Source: Spirochaetales bacterium (GTDB taxonomy: Bacteria > Spirochaetota > Spirochaetia > DSM-2461). Taken from it: 64,000 nt of DNA. The stretch spans positions 21,509-85,508 of the forward strand of contig JAQQAP010000009.1 of NCBI GenBank assembly GCA_028533045.1, written 5' to 3'. Positions 33,615 through 42,101 of the stretch are shown here, piece after piece. The position numbers and the translations under genes were made by a program. Below the pieces are notes generated by a model. It saw only the letters and a program-made list of their open reading frames with translations. It searched no databases and was not told where the DNA came from. Position 1 is the stretch's first letter, and each line of letters begins with the position of its first letter.

Positions 33615-33688
33615 TGGGCCCACAAGGACTTGAACCTGGGACATCTTGATTATGAGTCAAGCGCTCTAACCAACTGAGCTATAGGCCC
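33615..33688 (-). tRNA. tRNA with CAT anticodon, probably tRNA-Ile2
   Basis: A full cloverleaf: acceptor GGGCCTA with TGGGCCC, D arm GCTCAGTTGGTTAGAGC, anticodon arm CTTGA-CTCATAA-TCAAG, T arm ending GGTTCAAGTCC, discriminator A, no encoded CCA. The CAT anticodon serves elongator Met or, after lysidine modification, Ile (ATA codons). The GGGCCTATAGCTCAG opening resembles Ile tRNAs. Lack of three G-C pairs in the anticodon stem rules out an initiator. The 3' end is duplicated at 30538 and 33427. Confidence 0.9.
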
Positions 33689-33766
33689 TTATACGAGCGA
33701 TTATACTAATAAAAAGTAATAACTCTGTCAATAGGGCGGTCTTTCTTTAAGGAAATCGACTTTCCC

Positions 33767-33795
33767 TTGATCTTGGGTAAGAAAAAAAATACAAT
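33767..33795 (+). promoter_or_regulatory. Promoter giving a leaderless HAD mRNA
   Basis: TTGATC and TACAAT are exactly 17 bases apart. The -10 box ends six bases before the ATG at 33802, and no Shine-Dalgarno lies between. Transcription should start at about the A of the ATG. Confidence 0.75.
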
Positions 33796-33801
33796 GAATA
33801 C

Positions 33802-34734
33802 ATGAGCAGACCCGAATATACCTGGAACGATCTAGGCGATGAAGAGTGCCGTTTGGCGGCCCGTGTTATGGGAGAAGAAGCAGTTCATCTCGCCCCCATC
33901 CCCACCGGCCTCTCTCCCCGGCTGGAAAAAGGATTCTCCATCAAAGCCGTTCTTTTTGATATTTACGGCACCTTGCTTATCTCCGGAACGGGAGATATTA
34001 GCATTGCCCGGGAGAAGGAGAACAATTTTTCCCTGGGTCCCTGTCTTAAGGAGACCGAATTCTCCCGCCTCCCCCAGGAATACCGCGACCAGGATCTGGC
34101 CGGCCCCATGAAGGAGATCATCACCGCCTTTCATAGCGATTTAAAAGCAAAAGGGGCAGATTTCCCGGAAGTGGACATCATAACAATCTGGGACAGGCTG
34201 TTAAACCGATTTAAGGAGGAGCGCTTTATCTCGGAGGACTACTCCTTGCGCTCCCTTATACATCTGGCCACCTACCACGAAATTATCTCAAACCCCGTTT
34301 GGGAAATGCCTGGCGCTTTTTCCCTCATACCCGCTCTCAAAGAGAAAGATTACCGTCTGGGAATCGTATCAAACGCCCAGTTTTACACCCCCCTTACCCT
34401 GGAGGAACTCTCCGGAAGCACACTGGAAGAGTTAGGTTTTGAATTGCCACTCTGTTCCTGGTCCTACCGCATCCTTAGGGGTAAACCCTCGCCGGATATC
34501 TTCAAAGCCCCCCTGGAGAAACTTCAATCAGAGGGAATAAATCCGGAAGAAATCCTCTATGTTGGAAACGACATGCTTAACGACGTCTATACCGCACGGC
34601 TCTGGGGCTGCAAAACAGCCCTTTTTGCCGGAGATAAGCGCTCCCTCCGCCTCCGAGAAGGTGATGAGCGCTGCGACCCCATCGAACCGGACCTTATCAT
34701 TACCGATCTGGCCCAACTAAAGGAGCTATTGTGA
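33802..34734 (+). CDS. HAD-superfamily hydrolase
   Basis: A cytosolic phosphatase-like enzyme of 310 residues. Motif I is LFDIYGTLLISG (about residue 53), motif II lies in GIVSNAQFYTP, motif III lysine in GKPSPDIF, and motif IV in YVGNDMLNDVYTARLWGC. A helical cap domain lies between motifs I and II. The N-terminal 45 residues are an unusual extension. It overlaps the next gene by four bases (GTGA). Its own promoter places the ATG at the transcript start. Substrate unknown. Confidence 0.9.
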   Translation: MSRPEYTWNDLGDEECRLAARVMGEEAVHLAPIPTGLSPRLEKGFSIKAVLFDIYGTLLISGTGDISIAREKENNFSLGPCLKETEFSRLPQEYRDQDLAGPMKEIITAFHSDLKAKGADFPEVDIITIWDRLLNRFKEERFISEDYSLRSLIHLATYHEIISNPVWEMPGAFSLIPALKEKDYRLGIVSNAQFYTPLTLEELSGSTLEELGFELPLCSWSYRILRGKPSPDIFKAPLEKLQSEGINPEEILYVGNDMLNDVYTARLWGCKTALFAGDKRSLRLREGDERCDPIEPDLIITDLAQLKELL

Positions 34735-35741
34735 GTACCCAAATAGAACAGGAAGAAAAAAAGAAACCTAAAAGAAGCAGAAAAACCAAGGCGCCCAAAA
34801 AGCCTCGAACCCCCAATAAACCCAAAACCCCTAAACCTAAAAAGAATATCAAGGAAAAGGTCAGCAAGAAAATCCGTCGTTTCAGAAGATGGACGGCCTT
34901 TCTTATCATCATCGGTTTTTCCGGCTATGTAGCCTACACCGGCTGGGTCCAGTATGATATCCCCGAAGGTTACGGCGGACTGGTACACACGAAATTTACC
35001 TTTGCCGACGGCAAGCGAGGCGGCGGATTCGACGACACCCTCACCGTTCATGACGGTCTCCACTGGCGCTGGGAAAAACTCCTTCCTACCAACCTCACCA
35101 TGCACGTTTACCCCCTGGACATAAAAACGGCCACCCTCTCCTCCTCAGGAAGCCTCCCTTCCGGAGAAACCTACCTGGCCTTCCTGGAAGAGGGCGGTTC
35201 GGACCGTTTTAACTGGGATATCCGCTTTACCATAACCTATAAACTCAAGGAAGAGATGATTCCCCAACTGGCTTCAAAGGAAGGTATTTTTCAGGAAGAT
35301 CTGGAAGATTTCTTTACCCGCGAGCTTCAGCTGATGGAAGGAGAGCTCTACGGCAGCCTCAAAAACCTCTCCCCCCTGGATGATGTTCAGGGAGAACTGG
35401 AAAAGGCCCGACTCAGTCTGAATGAAAAACATCCCTACCTGGAAGTCACATCCCTCGCGCCGGACGTTTTAACCCTTCCCGACACAGTCTTCTACGAAAA
35501 GGCCCGAAGCCTCTACTTCGCTTACCTGGACGCCCGGAACAACGCCCTGGAAGATATGATTAGCCATGTGGCTCCCCAAACAGCTGTCAACGAGGAGAAA
35601 ATGAAGGTTCTGGAGGAGTATGGAAAGGTTTTGACCGACTATCCCGTTCTCATCGACTTTTTTGCTCTGGACGAGGATAACGATTTTGGCCGGTTCACTT
35701 CCAATGAACTTATGCCGGAAGATCTGGGAAAGACCGAATAA
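34731..35741 (+). CDS. Single-span membrane protein, SPFH/Band-7-like
   Basis: A protein of 336 residues with a GTG start preceded by AAGGAG and coupled to the HAD gene. A Lys/Pro-rich cytoplasmic tail (about 55 residues of PKKPRTPNKPKTPK type) precedes one membrane span (WTAFLIIIGFSGYVAYTGWVQY). The outer part opens with IPEGYGGLVHTKFT and DGLHWRWEKLLPTNLTMHVYPLDIKT, similar in pattern to Band-7 proteins where the ligand-facing strand follows the anchor. The rest is helical. Function unknown. The 3' end overlaps the convergent thiN by 32 bases. Confidence 0.75.
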   Translation: MSTQIEQEEKKKPKRSRKTKAPKKPRTPNKPKTPKPKKNIKEKVSKKIRRFRRWTAFLIIIGFSGYVAYTGWVQYDIPEGYGGLVHTKFTFADGKRGGGFDDTLTVHDGLHWRWEKLLPTNLTMHVYPLDIKTATLSSSGSLPSGETYLAFLEEGGSDRFNWDIRFTITYKLKEEMIPQLASKEGIFQEDLEDFFTRELQLMEGELYGSLKNLSPLDDVQGELEKARLSLNEKHPYLEVTSLAPDVLTLPDTVFYEKARSLYFAYLDARNNALEDMISHVAPQTAVNEEKMKVLEEYGKVLTDYPVLIDFFALDEDNDFGRFTSNELMPEDLGKTE

Positions 35742-36345
35742 CCAACAACGATCCCCTAACTCTTTCAAGACTGACTTTATTTTGCCGGAAGCGGTTACTC
35801 AGACTTAACTCACCCCTGTCCCACCTAACGGGCTCCAGGGGCCAGACAAGCCCTTCCGACTTAAAAAACACATCCCGATTCCCCAAAGGATAAAAGGAAA
35901 TCAGCTCCCCCGGCTTTCCTTCAAGTTCAAGGCAGCGGTCCAGTAAAAAGATCTCCTCCCGTCGGGAAAACCAGAAATCGGGGCGCCTGTCCGATTCAAA
36001 CAGAGCCAAAAGAGCAAGGGTATGGTCCAGCCTCCCCTCTCCACCGCCAATAAGAATCTTCTTGTCATAACCGGCAATTTCATCCAGAGCCAGTTCGGTA
36101 TCGGTATAATCTTTATCTGTGGGATAAATCTTCACCTGCTCCGGAGCAAAAGTATCCAGAAGCGCCCGGTTGGACAGGGAATCCATATCACCCACCACAA
36201 GATCAGGCCTTCTGCCATAAAGAAGAGACTGTTCCAGTCCTGAATCGGCAGCAACTAGAAAGTCGCACTCCCTTAAAAGAGGTTCTATGATGGATTGGGG
36301 CGGGGCTTTTCCCCCGGTAATAACCAAAGCTGTCCTGTTTCCCAT
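35710..36345 (-). CDS. thiN: Thiamine pyrophosphokinase
   Basis: Transfers pyrophosphate from ATP to thiamine to form thiamine pyrophosphate. It has 211 residues. Signature blocks: LVAADSGLEQSL, DLVVGDMDSLS, YPTDKDYTDTELAL and LIGGGEGRLDHTLALL. C-terminal beta domain ends with LVIRSFP. No Shine-Dalgarno is visible and a TATAAA box ends about six bases before the ATG, so this may be another leaderless mRNA, although its -35 is unconvincing. Confidence 0.93.
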   Translation of the reverse strand: MGNRTALVITGGKAPPQSIIEPLLRECDFLVAADSGLEQSLLYGRRPDLVVGDMDSLSNRALLDTFAPEQVKIYPTDKDYTDTELALDEIAGYDKKILIGGGEGRLDHTLALLALFESDRRPDFWFSRREEIFLLDRCLELEGKPGELISFYPLGNRDVFFKSEGLVWPLEPVRWDRGELSLSNRFRQNKVSLERVRGSLLVIRSFPDLPA

Positions 36346-36376
36346 AATTTATTTATAAAATAATTTACAAAAAAGC

Positions 36377-36403
36377 TAAAGGCCCTAATTTAAAATCCGA
36401 AAA
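36377..36403 (+). promoter_or_regulatory. Sigma-28 (FliA) promoter of flagellin
   Basis: TAAA, 15 bases, then TCCGAAAA, close to the flagellar consensus TAAA-N15-GCCGATAA. It lies about 80 bases before the flagellin ATG. Confidence 0.75.
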
Positions 36404-36484
36404 TGATGATAGGGATTCAGGATGAACCCCGGTGATCAAGGACGATCGCCAACAATATTCGACTAGATCAAGGAGGATCTAATT

Positions 36485-37345
36485 ATGATTATTAATCACA
36501 ACATGTCAGCACTCTACGCAGACAGACAAAACGGTGTAAACACTCTGGGTACAACCAAGAGTATGGAAAAGCTTTCTTCCGGTTTGAGAATCAACCGGGC
36601 CGGAGACGACGCTGCCGGTCTTGCTATCTCCGAAAAGATGAGAGCCCAGATCCAGGGTTTGAATCAGGCTTCCCGAAATGCAAGTGACGGTATCAGCTTT
36701 ATCCAGACTTCCGAAGGTTACCTCCAGGAAACCTCCGACGCTCTTCTGAGAATACGAGAACTCGCAGTACAGTCTTCCAACGGTATCTACTCCAACGAAG
36801 ACCGCATGCAGATTCAGGTAGAAGTTTCCCAGCTGGTTGATGAAGTTGACAGAATCGCCTCCCACGCCCAGTTCAACGGTATGAACATGCTTACAGGTCG
36901 ATTTGCCAAAGACACCGGCCTTAACTCCGTAACGTCTTCCATGTGGCTCCACATCGGTGCCAATATGGACCAGAGAGAGCAGGTTTTCATCGGAACCATG
37001 ACTTCCAACGCCTTGGGAATCCGACAGGTAGGAACAGGAAATATCATGTCCCTTTCCACTCCCGAACAGTCCAACAGAAACATTGGTGTTCTAGATGCGG
37101 CTCTTAAGAGAGTTAACAAGCAGAGAGCCGACCTGGGTGCCTACCAGAACAGACTGGAAATGGCCGTTAAGGGTATCGATATTGCTGCTGAAAACCTCCA
37201 GGCTTCCGAATCACAGATCCGTGACGCCGACATGGCTCAGGAAAGTATTGAATACGCTAAGCAGAACATCCTTAGCCAGAGCTCTAACGCTATGTTGGCT
37301 CAGGCTAACCAGAGAGGACAGCAGGTTCTTTCCCTGCTCCAGTAG
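36485..37345 (+). CDS. flaB: Flagellin, spirochetal FlaB type
   Basis: A core filament protein of the periplasmic flagellum. It has 286 residues, the compact FlaB length. The N-terminal D0/D1 helices ([15 protein letters not shown], then [21 protein letters not shown]) and C-terminal helices ([16 protein letters not shown], ending QVLSLLQ) are highly conserved, with only a short central region. AAGGAGG precedes the ATG, and a sigma-28 promoter lies upstream. The gene is a single unit ending in a strong terminator. This is the best taxonomic marker for a spirochete in the window. Confidence 0.97.
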   Translation: MIINHNMSALYADRQNGVNTLGTTKSMEKLSSGLRINRAGDDAAGLAISEKMRAQIQGLNQASRNASDGISFIQTSEGYLQETSDALLRIRELAVQSSNGIYSNEDRMQIQVEVSQLVDEVDRIASHAQFNGMNMLTGRFAKDTGLNSVTSSMWLHIGANMDQREQVFIGTMTSNALGIRQVGTGNIMSLSTPEQSNRNIGVLDAALKRVNKQRADLGAYQNRLEMAVKGIDIAAENLQASESQIRDADMAQESIEYAKQNILSQSSNAMLAQANQRGQQVLSLLQ

Positions 37346-37435
37346 TAGCATAGGACGTTTCCCTGAATTTCCCGATTCGGGGGAACTGGCTTATTGCTTT
37401 TTCCCTACTGTTTTCGTTATTATTCCCGTAATGAC

Positions 37436-37461
37436 AAGCCGGCCTTCGGGCCGGTTTTTTT
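37436..37461 (+). terminator. Terminator of flagellin
   Basis: AAGCCGGCC-TTCG-GGCCGGTT with a stable tetraloop, then eight Ts. It sits 12 bases before the next gene's start. Confidence 0.92.
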
Positions 37462-37472
37462 TGAGGTAATAA

Positions 37473-38834
37473 ATGAAGCACAAAGTAACGGTACCTAAAG
37501 AGATCTACGAGATAGCCGAGCGATTCCGCCAGGGAGGCTACGAATGTTTTCTTGTGGGAGGCGCCGTGAGAGACCAGCTCTTAGGCCGCGATGCCAAGGA
37601 CTGGGACATTACCACCAACGCCCTGCCCAAACAGGTTATGGGCCTCTTCAAACATGTTATCCCCACCGGAATCAAACACGGTACAGTTACAGTTATCTAC
37701 AAAGACTACCACGTGGAAACCACCACCTACCGGGTAGACGGCAAATACACCGACGGACGACGTCCGGATCAAATATCCTTTAGCCCCAGTATACGGGAAG
37801 ACCTCAAACGACGGGACTTTACTATCAACTCCATCGCCTGGGACCTGATTAACAGAGAACTTTTTGATCCCAATAAGGGCCTTAAAGACTTGGAAGCAGG
37901 TATTATTCGAGCTATTGGCAAGGCGGAAGAACGTTTTGATGAAGATGGATTAAGGTCGATTAGGGCCTGCCGATTTGCCGCCCAGTTAAACTTTAAGGTT
38001 GACGAAGAAACCCTGAAGGGCATTACGAAAACCCACTACCGTATCCCCGATTTATCCAAAGAAAGAATTTATGAGGAGCTGATGAAAATCATGGGAACCG
38101 ATACTCCCTCCTTAAGCTTCAAGCTCTTTAGGGATACAGGGCTTCTCAAGATTCTTTTTCCCGAATTGGCCGCCTGTATTGGAGTAGGCCAGAAAGGAAG
38201 CCATCATTATGATGTATTTGAACACTCCATCTATGCCTGCGACGGCGTCCCCCCCACCCATAAAGAGGTGCGTATTGCCGCCCTCCTCCACGATACGGGT
38301 AAACCGGGCTCTATGGGGACTTCCGACTCGGGAGAAGTAACCTTTCATAACCATGAAAAACTCTCGGAGAAACTGGCCGCCGCCATTATGCAGCGTTACC
38401 GTTTCCCCGTAAAATCAATGAAGAAAATCGGCCATCTCATTGGCCTTCATATGTTCCACTACGAGCCGGCCTGGACCGACAGCGCCGTAAGACGTCTCAT
38501 TGCCCGGGTAGGACGGGAAAACCTGGAGGATCTCTTTCTCATGCGCCAGGGAGACATCTGGGGTACGGCAAGACTGGAACGGAATAATGAAAGACTCGAT
38601 GCCCTCAAAGAGAGAATCGGCCATATTCTGGAAGAGGAAAATGCCTTCTCCATCAAAGACTTGCATATTAATGGTTCCCAGCTTCATGAACAGGGCGGAA
38701 TACCCAAGTCCCGTAAGATGGGACTGGTACTGGAATTTCTTCTGGAAGCGGTTCTGGACGATCCGACCCTTAACTATGAGGAAAAATTACTGGAAATGGG
38801 AGTAAAATACTACGAATCTAACCTGGAATCGTAA
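37473..38834 (+). CDS. cca: CCA-adding tRNA nucleotidyltransferase
   Basis: Adds the 3' CCA end to tRNAs. It has 453 residues. The class II nucleotidyltransferase head is clear: CFLVGGAVRDQLLGRDAKDWDITTNALP, then RRDFTINSIAWDL and GLRSIRACRFAAQL. The middle has an HD domain (VRIAALLHDTGKPG). It is needed here because both tRNAs in the window lack an encoded CCA. The gene starts 12 bases after the flagellin terminator with GAGGT as ribosome binding site. It overlaps convergent rnc by 25 bases. Confidence 0.95.
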   Translation: MKHKVTVPKEIYEIAERFRQGGYECFLVGGAVRDQLLGRDAKDWDITTNALPKQVMGLFKHVIPTGIKHGTVTVIYKDYHVETTTYRVDGKYTDGRRPDQISFSPSIREDLKRRDFTINSIAWDLINRELFDPNKGLKDLEAGIIRAIGKAEERFDEDGLRSIRACRFAAQLNFKVDEETLKGITKTHYRIPDLSKERIYEELMKIMGTDTPSLSFKLFRDTGLLKILFPELAACIGVGQKGSHHYDVFEHSIYACDGVPPTHKEVRIAALLHDTGKPGSMGTSDSGEVTFHNHEKLSEKLAAAIMQRYRFPVKSMKKIGHLIGLHMFHYEPAWTDSAVRRLIARVGRENLEDLFLMRQGDIWGTARLERNNERLDALKERIGHILEEENAFSIKDLHINGSQLHEQGGIPKSRKMGLVLEFLLEAVLDDPTLNYEEKLLEMGVKYYESNLES

Positions 38835-39568
38835 TATTCATAGGCCAGACGGGCCGCTTCCTGCTCGGCCTTTTTCTTATTGGTTCCCGTTCCGGGTCCA
38901 AAGGTCTGCTCGTTAATTTTAACGTTCATATGGTAGGTTCGGTTATGGTCGGGTCCTTCAATGGAAAGGACCGTATATCGGGGGCAGCACTTATACTTTT
39001 TCTGGATAAGTTCCTGCAGAAGCGTTTTATAGTCCCGGTAATGCTTTTTATCGTTAACCTTCTCTATCTCATCCTTTAACTGGTCCAAAACAAATTCGGT
39101 AACCTGTTTAAAACCGGAATCCAGGAAGTAGGCCCCTATTACCGCTTCGGTACAGTCGGCCAGGAGGGCGGATTTATTTCTTCCCCCGGAGTACTCTTCC
39201 CCTTTTCCAATGAGAATATAGTTATCAATCTTGATTTTTTTGGCTACCTTAACCAGAGACGATTCACTTACCACATAGGATTTGATTTTAGCCAAATCCC
39301 CTTCAGCGCTATCCGGATAAAGGTGGTAGAGATAATCGGCCACGATAAGTCCCAAAACAGAATCACCCAGAAATTCGAGTTTTTCATTATTGTCGATAGC
39401 TTTGGGATATTCGTTTGTATAGGAACGGTGGCAAAACGCCAGATTTAGAAGATTTTCATCCTTGAATTTAAGGGCTGCAATCTGTTGGAAGTCAGTTAAT
39501 TCCCTCTTCCTCACCGCATTAATCTGGGGTGAAGAAAAGGGAATGTTCTTGGAACCGAAAAGTTTCAC
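38810..39568 (-). CDS. rnc: Ribonuclease III
   Basis: Cuts double-stranded RNA during rRNA and mRNA processing. It has 252 residues. The catalytic signature NNEKLEFLGDSVLGLIVADYL and the second acidic site ALLADCTEAVIGAYFLDSG are present; the C-terminal dsRNA-binding domain (DYKTLLQELIQKK to KKKAEQEAARLAYEYY) is intact. It follows acpP by 9 bases in the order rpmF-acpP-rnc, common in bacteria. The start follows the acpP stop closely. Confidence 0.96.
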   Translation of the reverse strand: MKLFGSKNIPFSSPQINAVRKRELTDFQQIAALKFKDENLLNLAFCHRSYTNEYPKAIDNNEKLEFLGDSVLGLIVADYLYHLYPDSAEGDLAKIKSYVVSESSLVKVAKKIKIDNYILIGKGEEYSGGRNKSALLADCTEAVIGAYFLDSGFKQVTEFVLDQLKDEIEKVNDKKHYRDYKTLLQELIQKKYKCCPRYTVLSIEGPDHNRTYHMNVKINEQTFGPGTGTNKKKAEQEAARLAYEYYDSRLDS

Positions 39569-39577
39569 CTAAGTGGA

Positions 39578-39814
39578 TTAACCCTTCTGTTCGATGATGT
39601 AGTCCAGAGCGTCCTGAACTTTTTCGAATTCAGTTGCCTTTTCGTCGGGAACGCTTACACCCATTTCAGAATTGATAGCGTAAAGCAGTTCGTAGGTGTC
39701 AAGGCTATCTGCGCCGAGATCCTCACGAAAACGGGACTCGGGGGTTACCTTGTCCTTTTCCACTTCAAGTTTGTCTACGATGATTTCCTGCAACTGTTCA
39801 AAAAGATCTGCCAT
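39578..39814 (-). CDS. acpP: Acyl carrier protein
   Basis: A small acidic carrier that holds growing fatty acids on a phosphopantetheine arm. It has 78 residues. The attachment serine is in EDLGADSLDTYELLYAI (S36 or nearby). The conserved E-x-L-x-Y motif is slightly unusual (the typical form is DSLDTVELVMA). Between rpmF and rnc, a typical lipid/ribosome cluster. Confidence 0.96.
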   Translation of the reverse strand: MADLFEQLQEIIVDKLEVEKDKVTPESRFREDLGADSLDTYELLYAINSEMGVSVPDEKATEFEKVQDALDYIIEQKG

Positions 39815-39832
39815 TCCAGCACTCCTTAGTTT

Positions 39833-40024
39833 TTAATCGGCCATCTCTTGGGGCTCGATGATTTGTTTTCCTCTGTAAAAACCACATTTGGGACATACCC
39901 GGTGTCTGAGAACTTTGTTTCCGCAGTTACCGCAGGCTACCAGGTTGGGTGTCGTCATGGCCATGTTAATAGACCGACGTCTCCGTGTCCTTGCTTTAGA
40001 AGTCTTATATTTAGGGACTGCCAT
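39833..40024 (-). CDS. rpmF: 50S ribosomal protein L32
   Basis: A small zinc-ribbon ribosomal protein of 63 residues. MAVPKYKTSKARTRRRRS is the family opening; CGNCGNKVLRHRVCPKCG carries the two CxxC zinc knuckles. First gene of rpmF-acpP-rnc; the upstream 110 bases are AT-rich and probably contain its promoter. Confidence 0.96.
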   Translation of the reverse strand: MAVPKYKTSKARTRRRRSINMAMTTPNLVACGNCGNKVLRHRVCPKCGFYRGKQIIEPQEMAD

Positions 40025-40137
40025 GTTTACCTCGCAAATAATTATATACCGGCCATCACAATATACTATAGGTAAAAAATTGTCAATAATAATTGCAAGG
40101 GATATGGAATTTGTTTTTTAAGCGCTCTTAAACGCCT

Positions 40138-40620
40138 CTAGAGTAGCTTTTTCTTTAATAAAGCTTCCACTTCGGGTGTTACCATGTTGGAAACATCCCC
40201 GTTCAGCATAATAAGTTCCCTCACCACGGAGGCCCGCAAAACGAAATATTGAGGGTCGGTGGGAAGAAATACCGTTTCTATATTGGAATTAAGGTGCTTG
40301 TTAATCATGGATAATTCAAACTCATAGCCAAAGTCGGCCAGAGGGCGCAAGCCCCTTACCATAACCTTAATGTCATTTGCCTGGGCATAATCGACAACCA
40401 GAGAATTCCATTTGACTATATTTACATGTTCGATTCCGGCGGTCCGAATCATCTGCTCCATAATCTCCACTCTCTCGTCCGCATTGAGAAGATGATTCTT
40501 CTGGGTATTATCCGCGATAACCACATCAAGTGAGTCAAAAAGACGGGAAGCTCTCTTTATAAGATTAAGATGTCCGAGGGTAGGAGGATCAAAGGATCCG
40601 GGAAAAGCCGCTTTAACCAT
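40138..40620 (-). CDS. coaD: Phosphopantetheine adenylyltransferase
   Basis: Makes dephospho-CoA from phosphopantetheine and ATP. It has 160 residues. The nucleotidyltransferase motif is AAFPGSFDPPTLGHLNLI, followed by MVRGLRPLADFGYEFELSMINKHLN and the ISSS-like segment. Its promoter gives an mRNA starting at or beside ATG, with no ribosome binding site, so the gene looks leaderless. It ends 113 bases before rpmF. Confidence 0.96.
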   Translation of the reverse strand: MVKAAFPGSFDPPTLGHLNLIKRASRLFDSLDVVIADNTQKNHLLNADERVEIMEQMIRTAGIEHVNIVKWNSLVVDYAQANDIKVMVRGLRPLADFGYEFELSMINKHLNSNIETVFLPTDPQYFVLRASVVRELIMLNGDVSNMVTPEVEALLKKKLL

Positions 40621-40627
40621 GAAACTG

Positions 40628-40656
40628 ACTATACCTTATTTGCTCTTGACCGTCAA
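40628..40656 (-). promoter_or_regulatory. Promoter of coaD, leaderless type
   Basis: TTGACG, 17 bases, TATAGT on the minus strand; the -10 ends seven bases before the coaD ATG. Near-consensus and with no room for a ribosome binding site. Confidence 0.82.
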
Positions 40657-40684
40657 AGGAATGGTCACTTTTTTTTTTATTACT

Positions 40685-40711
40685 TTGACAAAAAAATAAG
40701 AAAGTTATAAA
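40685..40711 (+). promoter_or_regulatory. Promoter of the 40720 lipoprotein gene, leaderless type
   Basis: A perfect TTGACA, 15 bases, TATAAA; the -10 ends eight bases before the ATG at 40720. The spacer is short but both boxes are strong. Confidence 0.7.
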
Positions 40712-40719
40712 CTGATTTT

Positions 40720-41256
40720 ATGAAAATAAACAAACTCTTCCCGGTTTTAACCGGTTTGCTCTTATTACTTTTTGTGGCATGTTCTTCCGAGCCGGAACCT
40801 GCATCAGAACCGGTAGAAGAAGTCACCCCTCCTGTAGAAGAGCCGGTGTCTGAACCGGTGGAAGAAGAAGTATTTGAAGTTACCCAAGAAGTTTATGATA
40901 AAACTTTTGACGAAATTAATGCCCTCATTGGACATTTAGATGAAATAATCGCTAAAAAGAACTATACTGAATGGAAGGAGAATCTTTCGGACAGTTATAT
41001 TGAGACCTATAGCAATAAGGAATTGCTTAGGGAAAAATCGGCCAGTCCCATTTTGGAAATGAATGAAGTGGTCTTGAAAAACCTGGAAGATTATTTCATT
41101 CATGTGGTTGTTCCTTCGAGAATGAGCCTGAATTTGGAAGAAATTGAGTTTGACGACAAAAATCATGTAACGGCATGGACCATTTTTAACGATAATAAAA
41201 CTAAGCTTTACCAGCTGGAATTAATTGATGGTTCGTGGAAGATCAGCATATGGTAA
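40720..41256 (+). CDS. Lipoprotein with Glu/Pro-rich linker, unknown function
   Basis: A protein of 178 residues. Lipobox LLFVAC (Cys about 21), then a linker of repeated P-x-E-E/S-E-P-V-E-E units (about residues 25-52) that probably spans part of the cell envelope, then a helical-plus-beta domain of about 120 residues with an NTF2-like look (KNYTEWKENLSDSYIE near its start and a final LELIDGSWKISIW strand). No Shine-Dalgarno is present; the promoter predicts a leaderless mRNA. The next gene is on the same strand 26 bases downstream. Confidence 0.8.
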   Translation: MKINKLFPVLTGLLLLLFVACSSEPEPASEPVEEVTPPVEEPVSEPVEEEVFEVTQEVYDKTFDEINALIGHLDEIIAKKNYTEWKENLSDSYIETYSNKELLREKSASPILEMNEVVLKNLEDYFIHVVVPSRMSLNLEEIEFDDKNHVTAWTIFNDNKTKLYQLELIDGSWKISIW

Positions 41257-41282
41257 AAACACGCACTTCAAGGAGTTTGATA

Positions 41283-41969
41283 ATGAAATACATGTTTACA
41301 CTGTTGGCAGTCTGCTTGGCAGTTCTGCCCCTGACGGCCCAGGATGACGGATTGACCGTAGAAGAGGCCTACCTGCAGAGCGCCAAGAAGGTACAGAGGC
41401 TCAAGACTCTCGCCGGCCAGGAAGACCGTGATGCCAAACTGATGGCCCTCCAGGATATTGAGAGAATGATTGAAGAGGGTAAACTGAACGGCAGCGAAGA
41501 AGCGGTTGTGGATATGCTTACCGATATGGGCCGGGAAGGTACCGGACGAATTTATATGGAACAGGGTACCATGAAGAATAATTTTCCCGAGGTTCGGAGA
41601 AAATCAGTGGAACTTCTTGGAGAGATCGGTGGAGAAGAATCCCGACGTGCCATTACCGATATTCTGGGTCAGGAAAATGAACCCATGGTAATGTCCGAAG
41701 CGGTTGTGGCCCTGGCCAAAATCGGTCCCGACGAAGACGGTATTACCCTGCAGGTCATGGCCAGCGCTATGAACAGCCAGACCGCTATGAACCGGGACAA
41801 CAACTTCGCCTATGCCTATCTAACCTCCCTTGAAATCATGAATGAAAACGGTCATGAACTGACCGATGAATATCTGATTTCCGAACTGGTCAAACTCTTT
41901 GATATGAGGAACGGTTATAACACGGTTGTTCGAAAGAAAGCCATGGAAGTGTTCCGAACTCTCGAATAG
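41283..41969 (+). CDS. Exported HEAT-repeat-like protein
   Basis: A protein of 228 residues from the ATG at 41283, chosen because AAGGAG stands upstream and a clean signal peptide follows (YMFTLLAVCLAVLPLTAQ). The mature part is helical with recurring segments such as VRRKSVELLGEIGGEESRRAITDIL and VMSEAVVALAKIG, as in HEAT/PBS-lyase repeats that mediate protein-protein contacts. It is probably periplasmic and co-transcribed with the lipoprotein upstream. Partner unknown. Confidence 0.82.
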   Translation: MKYMFTLLAVCLAVLPLTAQDDGLTVEEAYLQSAKKVQRLKTLAGQEDRDAKLMALQDIERMIEEGKLNGSEEAVVDMLTDMGREGTGRIYMEQGTMKNNFPEVRRKSVELLGEIGGEESRRAITDILGQENEPMVMSEAVVALAKIGPDEDGITLQVMASAMNSQTAMNRDNNFAYAYLTSLEIMNENGHELTDEYLISELVKLFDMRNGYNTVVRKKAMEVFRTLE

Positions 41970-41991
41970 ATTTAGTGTAACATTGAATATA

Positions 41992-42018
41992 AACCGATCC
42001 GCCAGGGTCGGTTTTTTT
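41992..42018 (+). terminator. Terminator of the HEAT-like gene
   Basis: AACCGATCC and GGGTCGGTT arms with a short GCCA loop, followed by a run of Ts, about 22 bases after the stop. Confidence 0.85.
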
Positions 42019-42048
42019 ATGCCCTGTGGCAGGAAAAGAAAAGCCCAT

Positions 42049-42085
42049 AAAAAAAAAGCCGCCTCCCCTTAGGGGGACGGCCTCT
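42049..42085 (-). terminator. Terminator of the ten-gene minus-strand operon
   Basis: On the minus strand GCCGTCCCC-CTAA-GGGGAGGCGGC forms a GC-rich hairpin followed by nine Ts, directly after the last gene of the operon. Confidence 0.85.
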
Positions 42086-42101
42086 CTTTAAGATACAAGT
42101 T

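Noticed and set aside
30491..33688. Complete prophage or integrative element
   Set aside because: No integrase, recombinase or phage gene lies between the tRNA-end repeats; only three ordinary genes are present.
37361..37390. Second hairpin after flagellin (TTCCC...GGGAA)
   Set aside because: Short, with mismatches and no T run; the true terminator is at 37436.
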